DNA of 64,000 bases from Acidimicrobiaceae bacterium (GTDB lineage: Bacteria; Actinomycetota; Acidimicrobiia; Acidimicrobiales; RAAP-2). The translations under genes were made by a program, and so were the position numbers. Location: positions 1 to 64,000 of the forward strand of contig DAHVAJ010000068.1 in the NCBI GenBank assembly GCA_027314705.1. Reading direction: 5' to 3'. Of this stretch, positions 1-7,083 are shown piece by piece. Below the pieces are notes generated by a model that was not told the origin of the DNA, made no database searches, and saw nothing but the letters and a program-made list of their open reading frames with translations. Within the stretch, counting starts at the first letter, position 1. Each line of letters opens with the position of its first letter.

Positions 1-30
1 GGGTCTGTCGTCGTCGAGCACCTGCACCAT
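1..30 (-). CDS. Possible N-terminus of replicative helicase DnaB (partial)
   Basis: An ATG on the minus strand at 28-30 opens a frame reading MVQVLDDDRP that runs off the left edge. Its codons are preceded by a weak purine-rich stretch (AAGGTAAGAG). In many actinobacteria dnaB follows rplI on the same strand, and actinobacterial DnaB proteins often begin with a short variable acidic leader, so dnaB is a reasonable guess. Only ten residues are visible and none is diagnostic; the identity rests on synteny. Confidence 0.3.
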   Translation of the reverse strand, partial: MVQVLDDDRP

Positions 31-214
31 TGCCTCTTACCTTGCGTGAAGGAAGCTGGGGACGGAAAGACCCGAAACCTGGGGATTCCCACGGTCTTTT
101 CCCTGGACAGGGCTGTGAACGTTGCTGTGGAGAACCATCGAGGGCTGTGGACGCGGCGCGGCGCTCGGCCGTGCGGGCGCTCGGGGGGGCTGCAGGGACA
201 TGCTGCGATGGTCG

Positions 215-237
215 CGAAGCGGTGTGACACCGCTTCG
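215..237 (-). terminator. Hairpin downstream of rplI
   Basis: Perfect 10-bp inverted repeat CGAAGCGGTG and CACCGCTTCG with a 3-base loop, 20 bases past the rplI stop. No U-tract follows, which is common for hairpin terminators in GC-rich actinobacteria. It would end the rpsF-ssb-rpsR-rplI transcript before the presumed dnaB. Confidence 0.5.
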
Positions 238-256
238 GCAGGCCACGCGCGGGGGC

Positions 257-703
257 TCAGCCGGCGACGACCTCCACCATCACCACGGTGGCCACGTCCA
301 CTCCGAGATGCACCGGCACCTCGTGGGTGCCGACGGTCTTGATGGGCTCGGGCAGCCGCAGCTGTCCCCGCTCGAGCACCACGCCCTTCTGGGCCCGGAC
401 GGCGTCCATGATCTCGGGGGCGCCCACGGAGCCGAAGAGCTTCCCGCTGCCCCCGGCCCGGGCCTGGACCTGCACGGTCGTGCCGGCCAGCGTGGTGGCC
501 TTCGCCTGGGCCGCCTGGCGGTCGTTGGCCTCCCGCAGGTCGCGCCCCTTGCGCATGGCCGCTGCCTGCGCCTCCACGCCCTTGGTGGCCACGATGCCGT
601 CGCCCCCGGGCAAGAGGAAGTTCCGGGCGAACCCGTCGGCAACATCCACGATGTCGCCCCGGCGGCCGATGCCGACCACGTCCTTGCGCAGCACCACCTT
701 CAT
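257..703 (-). CDS. rplI: Large ribosomal subunit protein bL9
   Basis: 148 residues, the usual length for bL9, which bridges domains of 23S rRNA at the base of the L1 stalk. The N-terminal domain is typical: MKVVLRKDV, then [17 protein letters not shown], which is the conserved rRNA-binding core, followed by a connecting helix rich in K, R, A and Q and the C-terminal domain (FGSVGAPEI). The ATG overlaps the rpsR stop in an ATGA arrangement, so translation is probably coupled. It is the last gene of the rpsF operon. Identification is secure. Confidence 0.96.
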   Translation of the reverse strand: MKVVLRKDVVGIGRRGDIVDVADGFARNFLLPGGDGIVATKGVEAQAAAMRKGRDLREANDRQAAQAKATTLAGTTVQVQARAGGSGKLFGSVGAPEIMDAVRAQKGVVLERGQLRLPEPIKTVGTHEVPVHLGVDVATVVMVEVVAG

Positions 704-1260
704 TCCGCCGCCTCCGTCCCCTGGACGCCGCCGGCCGATGCGCCGTTCACGCCTCCGGCCGATGCGCCGTTTGCAGAGCCGGCCGATGCGCCGGCGGCAG
801 CGCCGCCCGGAGCACCCGAGGAGCCCGCGTCGCCGGGGGCGCCTTGGGATGCTGCGTCGCCGGGAGCGCCCCGACCTTCCCGGCCGCGGTCCCCATCGCG
901 CCCGGGCCGGTCGCCCCCGTCGCGTCCCGGCCGGTCACCACGGTCGCCCCGGTCGCCACGGCCGCCACGGCCGCTGGGCCGCTCGGTCACGGTCCGCTGG
1001 GTGTAGGGCAGCAGCACGAGCTCGCGGGCCGTCTTGATGGCCTCGGCGATGTCCCGCTGGTGCTGGGCGCAGTTGCCGGTCACCCGGCGGGAGCGGATCT
1101 TGCCCCGGTCGCTCATGAACTTCCGCAGGAGGGGCACGTCCTTGTAGTCGACCCACTCCACACCGTCACGACAGAGCGCGCACGGCTTCTTCTTGACCCG
1201 CCGGTTCAGGTCCTTCGGCGCGCGTCGTGACGTGCCGCCCCGGTAGTTGCTCCGTGCCAT
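700..1260 (-). CDS. rpsR: Small ribosomal subunit protein bS18 with long disordered C-terminal tail
   Basis: Residues 1-80 are a normal bS18, which binds 16S rRNA next to bS6. They carry the zinc-type cysteines (PCALC and NCAQH) and the conserved stretch [11 protein letters not shown]. The start ATG shares one base with the ssb stop (TGATG). The protein should end near residue 80 but continues to 186. The extra ~105 residues are low complexity: first an RG/GD-rich part ([17 protein letters not shown]), then GAP and GASAGGV repeats. At the DNA level a CCGGCCGATGCGCCG unit recurs between 733 and 795. The frame stays open to the ATGA junction with rplI, so the tail looks real and not the result of a frameshift. 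Its function is unknown. Confidence 0.93.
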   Translation of the reverse strand: MARSNYRGGTSRRAPKDLNRRVKKKPCALCRDGVEWVDYKDVPLLRKFMSDRGKIRSRRVTGNCAQHQRDIAEAIKTARELVLLPYTQRTVTERPSGRGGRGDRGDRGDRPGRDGGDRPGRDGDRGREGRGAPGDAASQGAPGDAGSSGAPGGAAAGASAGSANGASAGGVNGASAGGVQGTEAAE

Positions 1261-1727
1261 CAGAAGGGCTCCTCGTCGTAGCCGTACCCACCGCCGGCGG
1301 CGGGCTCGGCCGGGCGGGGCGGCGTGCCCTGCCGGCCGCCGCGCGGGCCGTCGGACGGCCCCCGGCGCTCGGTCTTCGTGATCTGGGCAGTCGCCCAGCG
1401 CAGCGACGGGCCGACCTCGTCCGCCACCACCTCGACCTTGGACCGCCGGTCGCCCTCGGGCGTCTCCCAGCTCCGCTGCTCCAGGCGGCCGCACACGACC
1501 ACGCGCGCTCCGCGGCTGAGGCTCTCGCTCACGTTCTCGGCCATCTCCCGCCAGCACACGACGTCGAAGAAGCTGGTGGCCTCCTCCCACTCCTGGGTCT
1601 GGCGGTTCTGCCAGCGGCGGTTGACGGCCAGGCCGAAGCTGGCCGTGGCCTGGCCGGTGTTGGTGAACCGGAGTTCGGGGTCACGGGTGATGTTGCCGAC
1701 CAGCGTGACCGAGTTGCCGTTGGACAT
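1260..1727 (-). CDS. ssb: Single-stranded DNA-binding protein
   Basis: 155 residues. The OB fold is recognisable from [17 protein letters not shown] through [17 protein letters not shown] and [17 protein letters not shown] glycine/proline linker follows and the protein ends in the acidic tip DEEPF, the docking peptide for replication and repair partners. It coats ssDNA in replication and recombination. The ATG at 1727 is preceded by GAGGAGGG at good spacing, lying inside the 3' end of rpsF. It sits between rpsF and rpsR, the usual place in actinobacteria and many other bacteria. Confidence 0.96.
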   Translation of the reverse strand: MSNGNSVTLVGNITRDPELRFTNTGQATASFGLAVNRRWQNRQTQEWEEATSFFDVVCWREMAENVSESLSRGARVVVCGRLEQRSWETPEGDRRSKVEVVADEVGPSLRWATAQITKTERRGPSDGPRGGRQGTPPRPAEPAAGGGYGYDEEPF

Positions 1728-1728
1728 G

Positions 1729-2064
1729 TCAGCCCTCCTCGGCGGTGACCAGCGTGGCGGCCCGGCGGCCGGCGACCTTGTCCGGCAGGCGCATGACCTT
1801 GTGGCGCAGCACCTCGTCGGCCAGCACGAAGACCCGCTCCATGTCGGCGACGGCCGGGGGCTCGGCCGTGAGCTCGATCACGACGTAGTAGCCCTCCCGC
1901 TTGTGCTGCAGCTCGTAGGCGAAGGTCCGCCGCCCCCAGCGCTCGACCCGGCCGGGGTTGCCCCCCTTGGCCCGCAGTGCGGCGAGCGCCCGGTCGAGGA
2001 CCCCGTTCACGGCGGCGTCGTCGGCCCCGGTGTCGAAGATGACCATGGTTTCGTACGGCCGCAT
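1729..2064 (-). CDS. rpsF: Small ribosomal subunit protein bS6
   Basis: 111 residues from the chosen ATG. It has the bS6 signatures MRPYETMVIFDT at the start and WGRRTFAYELQHKREGYYV in the middle; it pairs with bS18 on the 30S platform. A longer frame extends 16 codons upstream, but the internal ATG has a strong GGGAGGTGA site 6 bases before it and matches the family start. It is the first gene of the rpsF-ssb-rpsR-rplI operon. The transcript leader carries two hairpins that may be an S6:S18-binding autoregulatory element. Confidence 0.95.
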   Translation of the reverse strand: MRPYETMVIFDTGADDAAVNGVLDRALAALRAKGGNPGRVERWGRRTFAYELQHKREGYYVVIELTAEPPAVADMERVFVLADEVLRHKVMRLPDKVAGRRAATLVTAEEG

Positions 2065-2086
2065 CTGCGGCTCACCTCCCTCTGGA

Positions 2087-2121
2087 TCGGGCGCCGGGCG
2101 CCCGAGCCCCACCGGTGGGGC
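2087..2121 (-). promoter_or_regulatory. rpsF leader hairpins, candidate S6:S18 autoregulatory element
   Basis: Two adjacent inverted repeats lie between the probable promoter and the rpsF Shine-Dalgarno: TCGGGCG and CGCCCGA around a 5-base loop (2087-2105), then a perfect 16-base palindrome GCCCCACCGGTGGGGC (2106-2121). Many bacteria regulate rpsF through binding of the S6:S18 dimer to an mRNA stem with a CCG motif; CCG is present here in both elements. The regulatory role is inferred from position. Confidence 0.4.
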
Positions 2122-2171
2122 AGGTCGGAACGGGCTGGCGGCCGCCCACGGACGGCCGGAACAACCAGGTG

Positions 2172-2177
2172 AGGTTA
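2172..2177 (-). promoter_or_regulatory. Candidate -10 element of the rpsF operon
   Basis: TAACCT on the minus strand, about 108 bases before the rpsF ATG. The same TAACCTC string precedes the genes starting at 33952 and 49575. No convincing -35 is seen. Confidence 0.4.
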
Positions 2178-2185
2178 GCAGCCCC

Positions 2186-3001
2186 TCAGCGGTAGACCTC
2201 CGCGTCGGAAGGGAAGGCCCCGGAGCGGACGTCGGCGGCGAAGGCGGCCACGGCCGCGGTGGCCGCCTCGCCGAGCTCGGCGTACCGGCGCACGAACCTG
2301 GCCGGTCGGGCCGTCACCCCGAGCAGGTCGTGGAGGACGAGCACCTGCCCGTCGGTGTGGGGGCCCGCGCCGATCCCGATGGTCGGCACCTCGAGGGCCG
2401 CGGTGACCGCCGAACCCACCTGCTCGGGCACGCCCTCGACGACGACGGCGAAGCACCCGGCCTCGGCCAGGGCCCCGGCCGCCTCGACCAGGAGCCGGGC
2501 GGCCTCGTCGTCGCGTCCCTGCACCCGGTAGCCACCCATGGCGTGGACCGACTGCGGGGTCAGGCCGATGTGGCCCATCACCGGGATCTCGGCGTCGACC
2601 AGGGCGCGCACCATGGGGGTCCGGCTCGCCCCGCCCTCGAGCTTCACGCACTGGGCACCGGCCCGGATCAGGAGGCCGCCGTTGCGCACCGTGTCGGCCG
2701 GATCGAGGTGGTAGCTCAGCCAGGGCAGATCGCCGACGACGAGCGCACCGGGCCGCGTGCGGGCCACAGCGGCCACGTGGTGGGCCATCACCTCCACGCT
2801 CACCTGCAGGGTGTCCTCGTAGCCGAGGACCACGTTGGCGACCGAGTCGCCCACCAGGATGAGGTCGACCCCGGCGGCATCGCACACCCGTGCGCCCGGG
2901 GCGTCGTACGCGGTGACCATGACGAGGGGCGGGTGGCCGTGACGGCGCTTGGCGGCGCGGACTGCCGGCACGGTGACCGGCGCGGGCCGGGTCTCGGGCA
3001 T
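2186..3001 (-). CDS. panB: 3-methyl-2-oxobutanoate hydroxymethyltransferase
   Basis: 271 residues from an ATG preceded by AGGAGG; a longer frame exists but lacks such a site. PanB transfers a hydroxymethyl group from methylene-THF to ketoisovalerate, the first committed step of pantothenate synthesis, in the cytoplasm. The (beta/alpha)8 barrel motifs are clear: PPLVMVTAYDAPGARVCDAAG, LILVGDSVANVVLGYEDT, CVKLEGG, VMGHIGLTPQSVHAMGGYRVQG and PTIGIGAGPHTDGQVLVLHDLLG. The metal-binding and catalytic acidic residues in these motifs are kept. It stands alone between rpsF and the DUF5318 gene, reading leftward. Confidence 0.94.
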   Translation of the reverse strand: MPETRPAPVTVPAVRAAKRRHGHPPLVMVTAYDAPGARVCDAAGVDLILVGDSVANVVLGYEDTLQVSVEVMAHHVAAVARTRPGALVVGDLPWLSYHLDPADTVRNGGLLIRAGAQCVKLEGGASRTPMVRALVDAEIPVMGHIGLTPQSVHAMGGYRVQGRDDEAARLLVEAAGALAEAGCFAVVVEGVPEQVGSAVTAALEVPTIGIGAGPHTDGQVLVLHDLLGVTARPARFVRRYAELGEAATAAVAAFAADVRSGAFPSDAEVYR

Positions 3002-3170
3002 GTGGTTCCTCCTGATCGGCCGTCCGGCGCCCGGAGGCTGCCGGCGGGTGGCGCCGTGGGTCACGACCCCGTGGAGTGCCGCTTGCTGCCCGTCCAGCGT
3101 ACTTCGGCCCCGACCGTCCGCACCGGGCCCCGGTGGTGGCCGCCATCCGAAGGCGGCCCCGGGGGGTCCG

Positions 3171-3614
3171 TCACCGGTCGGTGCGTCGGCCCCGGGCCCG
3201 GGGTGGCGTCTGCTCGACGGCGGCGCCGGCGGGGTACATGCGGGCCAGGTGGTTCCACCGGCATCCGCAGCAGACCTCGACGACGTAGCAGACCACGGGG
3301 TCCTTCCGCCGCCAGTAGCGGGCCAGTTCGGCCTGGGTGGTCACGCACCGCCCGCCGGCCGGCAACCGGGCGCCGAAGACGAACGTCACGTCCACGAGCT
3401 CGGCCTCCTCGCAGATGGGGCATCGCTCCCCCGTCGCCCGGCCCAGGTTGGCGGCGGCCCGCAGGAGCTCCGGGTGGGCGTCGCACACGTCGAGGCGCGA
3501 CTGCCGGCCCTTCCGGTACTCGCGGATGACGGCGTTGCGGGCGAGGAGGTACTCGACCTGGCCCCCGGTGGGGGCGGTCGCCAGACTGTCGAGCGCCCCG
3601 GGACGGAAGCTCAC
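3171..3614 (-). CDS. DUF5318 family protein
   Basis: 147 residues from a GTG. The sequence carries two cysteine pairs, ERCPICEE in the middle and [10 protein letters not shown] near the end, which together suggest a structural zinc site. This conserved actinobacterial family has no assigned function; in mycobacteria it lies close to ino1 and a PadR gene (as in the Rv0046c-Rv0049 region), as here. The GTG was chosen because it begins the conserved part and because TACCCT lies 7 bases before it. It is divergent from padR across an AT-rich operator region. The last ~15 residues are R/P-rich and may be dispensable. Confidence 0.75.
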   Translation of the reverse strand: MSFRPGALDSLATAPTGGQVEYLLARNAVIREYRKGRQSRLDVCDAHPELLRAAANLGRATGERCPICEEAELVDVTFVFGARLPAGGRCVTTQAELARYWRRKDPVVCYVVEVCCGCRWNHLARMYPAGAAVEQTPPRARGRRTDR

Positions 3615-3621
3615 CGGGCCC

Positions 3622-3627
3622 AGGGTA
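3622..3627 (-). promoter_or_regulatory. Leaderless-type -10 before the DUF5318 gene
   Basis: TACCCT on the minus strand ends 7 bases before the GTG at 3614. With no Shine-Dalgarno visible, transcription would start at or next to the start codon. Confidence 0.45.
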
Positions 3628-3705
3628 CTGCCTCCTCCACCCAAACGGAGCGGACCGGTCCCCCCGTGCCCTGGGCCACCCGCCGTCCGCCGGTGTCGTG
3701 ATCGG

Positions 3706-3735
3706 TTGCATCGATATATCGTTGTGATATATCGT
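3706..3735 (+). promoter_or_regulatory. padR promoter with perfect 9-bp inverted-repeat operator
   Basis: CGATATATC (3712-3720) and its exact reverse complement GATATATCG (3726-3734) flank a 5-base spacer GTTGT, an AT-rich island in very GC-rich DNA. A TTGCAT (3706-3711) and TATATC (3728-3733) 16 bases apart could be -35 and -10, so a bound repressor would cover the promoter. PadR proteins bind such palindromes and usually repress their own genes; binding here is inferred. The padR GTG is 50 bases downstream. Confidence 0.6.
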
Positions 3736-3784
3736 CTGTTCCGTGCGAACGGTGAACACCCCTGCGTGGCCACGGAGGACCTGA

Positions 3785-4534
3785 GTGCTCGACCTCGCCA
3801 TCCTCGGCCTCCTGCTCGAGCAGGAGATGCACGGCTACGAGATCCGACGGCGCCTGCGCGACGAGCTCGGTCTCTTCGCCAACATCTCGTTCGGCTCGCT
3901 CTACCCGGCCCTCTCCCGCCTGGAGAAGGCCGGCGCGGTGGCCGTCATCGAGGTCACGGCGCCGGCCGCCATCCCCTTCACCGGCTCGCTGGGCGGCGAG
4001 CGGGCCGGCCTGCGGGCCCGACGGGCCGGAACGCCCCGGCCCACCCAGCGGTCGCGCAAGGTCTACCGGATCACCGCCCCCGGCCGGGAGCGCTTCGAAC
4101 AGCTGCTCGACACCGACGAGCCCGCCGGCGACGACGCCCGCAGCTTCGGTCTCCGCCTGGCCTTCGCCCGCCACCTGGCCCCCACCGCCCGGTTGGCCCT
4201 CCTCGAGCGGCGGCGGGCCCAGCTGCGCCGTCGGCTCTCGGCCGAGATGGGCCGGGCCCGGGCGACCACGCTCGACGACTACGCCCGGTCCCTCGTCGAG
4301 CACAGCACCGAGGCCACCCAGCACGATCTCGCCTGGCTCGACCGGCTCATCGAGGCCGAACGGCAGCGCCAGGCCCCCCACCGCACCGATGCCGCCCCAC
4401 CCGCCGGGGATGCAGCCGGCGCCGAGACCACCGTCCCGGTGGGCGGCCCGAACCGGCCGGACCTGCACGGGGCCGACCCGACCACCGCGACCCCGCCGGG
4501 CGCGCCGACAACAGTGAAGGGATCCCGTCCATGA
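3785..4534 (+). CDS. PadR family transcriptional regulator
   Basis: 249 residues. The N-terminal winged helix is typical of Pad[27 protein letters not shown], then [15 protein letters not shown] and [17 protein letters not shown], with the C-terminal dimerisation helices around residues 120-190. Between the recognition helix and the wing there is an insertion of about 30 residues, and the last ~55 residues are a P/T/A-rich tail. The start is GTG. The stop overlaps the ino1 ATG (ATGA). In mycobacteria a PadR gene also adjoins ino1, so control of inositol-phosphate synthesis is a likely role. The palindrome at 3712-3734 is the probable binding site. Confidence 0.88.
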   Translation: MLDLAILGLLLEQEMHGYEIRRRLRDELGLFANISFGSLYPALSRLEKAGAVAVIEVTAPAAIPFTGSLGGERAGLRARRAGTPRPTQRSRKVYRITAPGRERFEQLLDTDEPAGDDARSFGLRLAFARHLAPTARLALLERRRAQLRRRLSAEMGRARATTLDDYARSLVEHSTEATQHDLAWLDRLIEAERQRQAPHRTDAAPPAGDAAGAETTVPVGGPNRPDLHGADPTTATPPGAPTTVKGSRP

Positions 4535-5628
4535 GCACCATACGAGTGGCCATCGCCGGCGTGGGGAACTGCGCCAGCTCCCTCGTCCAGGGGGTCGAGT
4601 ACTACCGTGACGCCGACCCGGGCGACACCGTGCCGGGTCTGATGCACGTGGTGCTCGGGGGGTACCACGTGCGCGATCTCGAGTTCGTGGCCGCCTTCGA
4701 CGTGGACGCGGCCAAGGTCGGCACCGACCTGGGCAAGGCCATCTTCGCCGGCCAGAACAACACCATCCGGTTCGCCGGGGTGGGCGAGCTCGGAGTCACC
4801 GTCCAGCGCGGGCCCACCCTCGACGGCTTCGGTCGCTACTACCGCGAGACCTGCGAGGAGTCACCGTCCGAACCCGTCGACGTCGTCGGCGCCCTGCGCT
4901 CGTCCGGGGCCGAGGTCCTGGTGGGCTACCTGCCGGTGGGGTCGGACCAGGCCCAGCGGTTCTACGCCGAGGCCTGCCTCGAGGCCGGTGTCGCCTTCGT
5001 CAACGCCATCCCCGTGTTCATCGCCTCCGACCCGGTGTGGGCGACCCGCTTCCGCGACGCCGGGGTGCCGATCGTGGGCGACGACATCAAGAGCCAGGTG
5101 GGCTCCACCATCGTCCACCGCATCCTCACCCGCCTGTTCGAGGACCGCGGCCTCGCCCTCGACCACACCTACCAGCTCAACGTGGGCGGCAACATGGACT
5201 TCAAGAACATGCTCGAGCGCGACCGGCTCGAATCGAAGAAGGTCTCGAAGACCCAGGCCGTGACCAGCCAGATCGAGCACGGTGCCCTGCCTGCCGACGA
5301 CGTGCACATCGGCCCGTCCGACCACGTCCCGTGGCTCCACGACCGCAAGTGGGCCTACATCCGGATGGAGGGCCGCAACTTCGGCGACGTTCCGCTCAAC
5401 CTGGAGCTCAAGCTCGAGGTGTGGGACTCCCCCAACTCGGCCGGGGTCATCATCGACGCGGTGCGGTGCGCCCGCATCGCCCTCGACCGCGGCATCGGCG
5501 GGTCCCTGCTCGGGCCGTCCGCCTACTTCATGAAGTCCCCGCCGGTGCAGTACCACGACGACGTGGCCCACCGGATGGTCGAGGAGTTCGCGGCGGGCGA
5601 TCCGGGGCCGGTCTGGCCGGAGGGCTGA
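4531..5628 (+). CDS. ino1: Inositol-3-phosphate synthase
   Basis: 365 residues, the length of the actinobacterial/archaeal class. It converts glucose-6-phosphate to myo-inositol-1-phosphate with NAD, feeding phosphatidylinositol, and in many actinobacteria also mycothiol. Visible motifs: the Rossmann start [77 protein letters not shown] and [20 protein letters not shown]. The ATG overlaps the padR stop, so both come from one transcript. Identification is firm; regulation by PadR is an inference. Confidence 0.95.
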   Translation: MSTIRVAIAGVGNCASSLVQGVEYYRDADPGDTVPGLMHVVLGGYHVRDLEFVAAFDVDAAKVGTDLGKAIFAGQNNTIRFAGVGELGVTVQRGPTLDGFGRYYRETCEESPSEPVDVVGALRSSGAEVLVGYLPVGSDQAQRFYAEACLEAGVAFVNAIPVFIASDPVWATRFRDAGVPIVGDDIKSQVGSTIVHRILTRLFEDRGLALDHTYQLNVGGNMDFKNMLERDRLESKKVSKTQAVTSQIEHGALPADDVHIGPSDHVPWLHDRKWAYIRMEGRNFGDVPLNLELKLEVWDSPNSAGVIIDAVRCARIALDRGIGGSLLGPSAYFMKSPPVQYHDDVAHRMVEEFAAGDPGPVWPEG

Positions 5629-5656
5629 GCCGGACCGGGTCGGGTCGGGAGGCCGG

Positions 5657-7042
5657 TCAGGCCTGCGCCTCCCACCAGCCACGGAGGCGGCGACGGGCCT
5701 CCTCCTCGCCCAGGGGACCCTCGTCGAGGCGCAGCTCGAGGAGGTAGGCCAGGGCCCGGCCGACCTCGCGGCCGGGGGTCAGGCCCAGCTCCTCCATGAC
5801 CTGCGTCCCGTCGAGGTCGGGCCGGATGGCATCGAGCTCCTCCTGGGCCCGGAGGACCGCGATGCGGGCCTCGAGCTCGTCCATGCGTCGGGCCAGGGCA
5901 CGGGCCTTGGCCGCGTTGCGGGTGGTGCAGTCACACCGGGTGAGCTCGTTGAGCCGGCCGAGCAGCGGACCGGCGTCGCGCACGTAGCGGCGCACCGCCC
6001 GGTCCGTCCACCCCAGCCGGTAGGTGTGGAACCGGAGGTGGAGGTTGACGAGCTCGGTGACCGTCTCGACGTCCTCGTTGGCGTAGCGCAGGGCCTGCAT
6101 CCGCTGGCGGGCCATGCGCGCGCCCACCACCTCGTGGTGGTGGAAGGTCACCCCCCCGTCGACGAAGGCCCGGGTCCTCGGCTTGCCCACGTCGTGGAGG
6201 AGGGCGGCCAGGCGCAGGAGCCGGTCGGGCGACGTCTTGTCCACGACGGCGAGGGTGTGGGCCAGCACGTCCTTGTGCCGGTGGACGGGGTCCTGTTCGA
6301 GGGCCAGGGCGGGCAGTTCGGGCAGGAACTCGTCGGCCAGCCCGGTGCGGACCACGAACCAGAGGGCGACCGAGGGCACGGGCAGGACCAGGATCTTGTC
6401 CAGTTCGTCGCGGATCCGCTCGGCCGAGACGATGGCCAGACGGCCGTGGCCCGACCGCACCGCCTCGACCAGCTCGGGATCGGGTTCGAGCTCCAACTTG
6501 GCCAGGAAGCGGGCGGCCCGCAGCATGCGCAGGGGATCGTCGGCGAAGGAGCCCTCGGGGTCGATGGGCGTCCGCAACCGGCGGTCGGCCAGGTCGGCCA
6601 GGCCTCCGAACGGGTCGACCAGTTCGAGCTCGGGCAGGCGGAGGGCCATGGCGTTGACCGTGAAATCACGACGGGACAGGTCGGCCTCGATGGTGTCCCC
6701 GAAGGCCACCTCCGGCTTGCGCGAGTCGGGACGGTACACCTCGGCCCGGTGGGTGGTGACCTCGTAGCGGCGCCCCTTGCGGAGGCAGGCGATGGTGCCG
6801 AACCGCTTCCCCTGGGTCCACACCGCCTCCGACCCCTGCCGGAGGAGTGCCTCGATCTCGTCGGGCCCGGCGTCGGTGGTGAAGTCGAGGTCGGCCACGT
6901 CGTCACCGCCCGGCGACGAGCCGGCCACGATGGCGTCGCGGACCGAGCCCCCGACCAGGTAGAGGGAGTGCCCGGCTGCGACGAAGCGGTCGGAGAGGTC
7001 GGCCGTGGCCTCCACCAGTGGCCGCAGTCGGTCGGGGAACAC
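5657..7042 (-). CDS. cca: CCA tRNA nucleotidyltransferase with HD domain
   Basis: 461 residues from a GTG. It adds or repairs the 3' CCA end of tRNAs. The polymerase-beta-type nucleotidyltransferase head shows SLYLVGGSVRDAI, then DLDFTTDA with the two metal-binding aspartates, and LSRRDFTVNAMAL. RNA-binding segments follow (DDPLRMLRAARFLAKL), then an HD phosphohydrolase domain with LAALLHDVGKP and FHHHEVVGA. Mycobacteria have the same gene (pcnA) next to the DUF6049 and murJ genes, as here. TACCCT lies 7 bases before the GTG. It is convergent with ino1 and divergent from the DUF6049 gene. Confidence 0.93.
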   Translation of the reverse strand: MFPDRLRPLVEATADLSDRFVAAGHSLYLVGGSVRDAIVAGSSPGGDDVADLDFTTDAGPDEIEALLRQGSEAVWTQGKRFGTIACLRKGRRYEVTTHRAEVYRPDSRKPEVAFGDTIEADLSRRDFTVNAMALRLPELELVDPFGGLADLADRRLRTPIDPEGSFADDPLRMLRAARFLAKLELEPDPELVEAVRSGHGRLAIVSAERIRDELDKILVLPVPSVALWFVVRTGLADEFLPELPALALEQDPVHRHKDVLAHTLAVVDKTSPDRLLRLAALLHDVGKPRTRAFVDGGVTFHHHEVVGARMARQRMQALRYANEDVETVTELVNLHLRFHTYRLGWTDRAVRRYVRDAGPLLGRLNELTRCDCTTRNAAKARALARRMDELEARIAVLRAQEELDAIRPDLDGTQVMEELGLTPGREVGRALAYLLELRLDEGPLGEEEARRRLRGWWEAQA

Positions 7043-7049
7043 GCCGCCG

Positions 7050-7055
7050 AGGGTA
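7050..7055 (-). promoter_or_regulatory. Leaderless-type -10 of cca
   Basis: TACCCT on the minus strand, 7 bases before the cca GTG at 7042. It shares a 41-bp divergent spacer with the promoter of the DUF6049 gene. Confidence 0.45.
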
Positions 7056-7067
7056 GTGCGGCTGGCG

Positions 7068-7073
7068 TAGGCT
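7068..7073 (+). promoter_or_regulatory. -10 of the DUF6049-murJ transcript
   Basis: TAGGCT, 10 bases before the GTG at 7084; no Shine-Dalgarno is visible, so a leaderless or near-leaderless start is likely. Confidence 0.4.
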
Positions 7074-7083
7074 GCCGTCCGAC

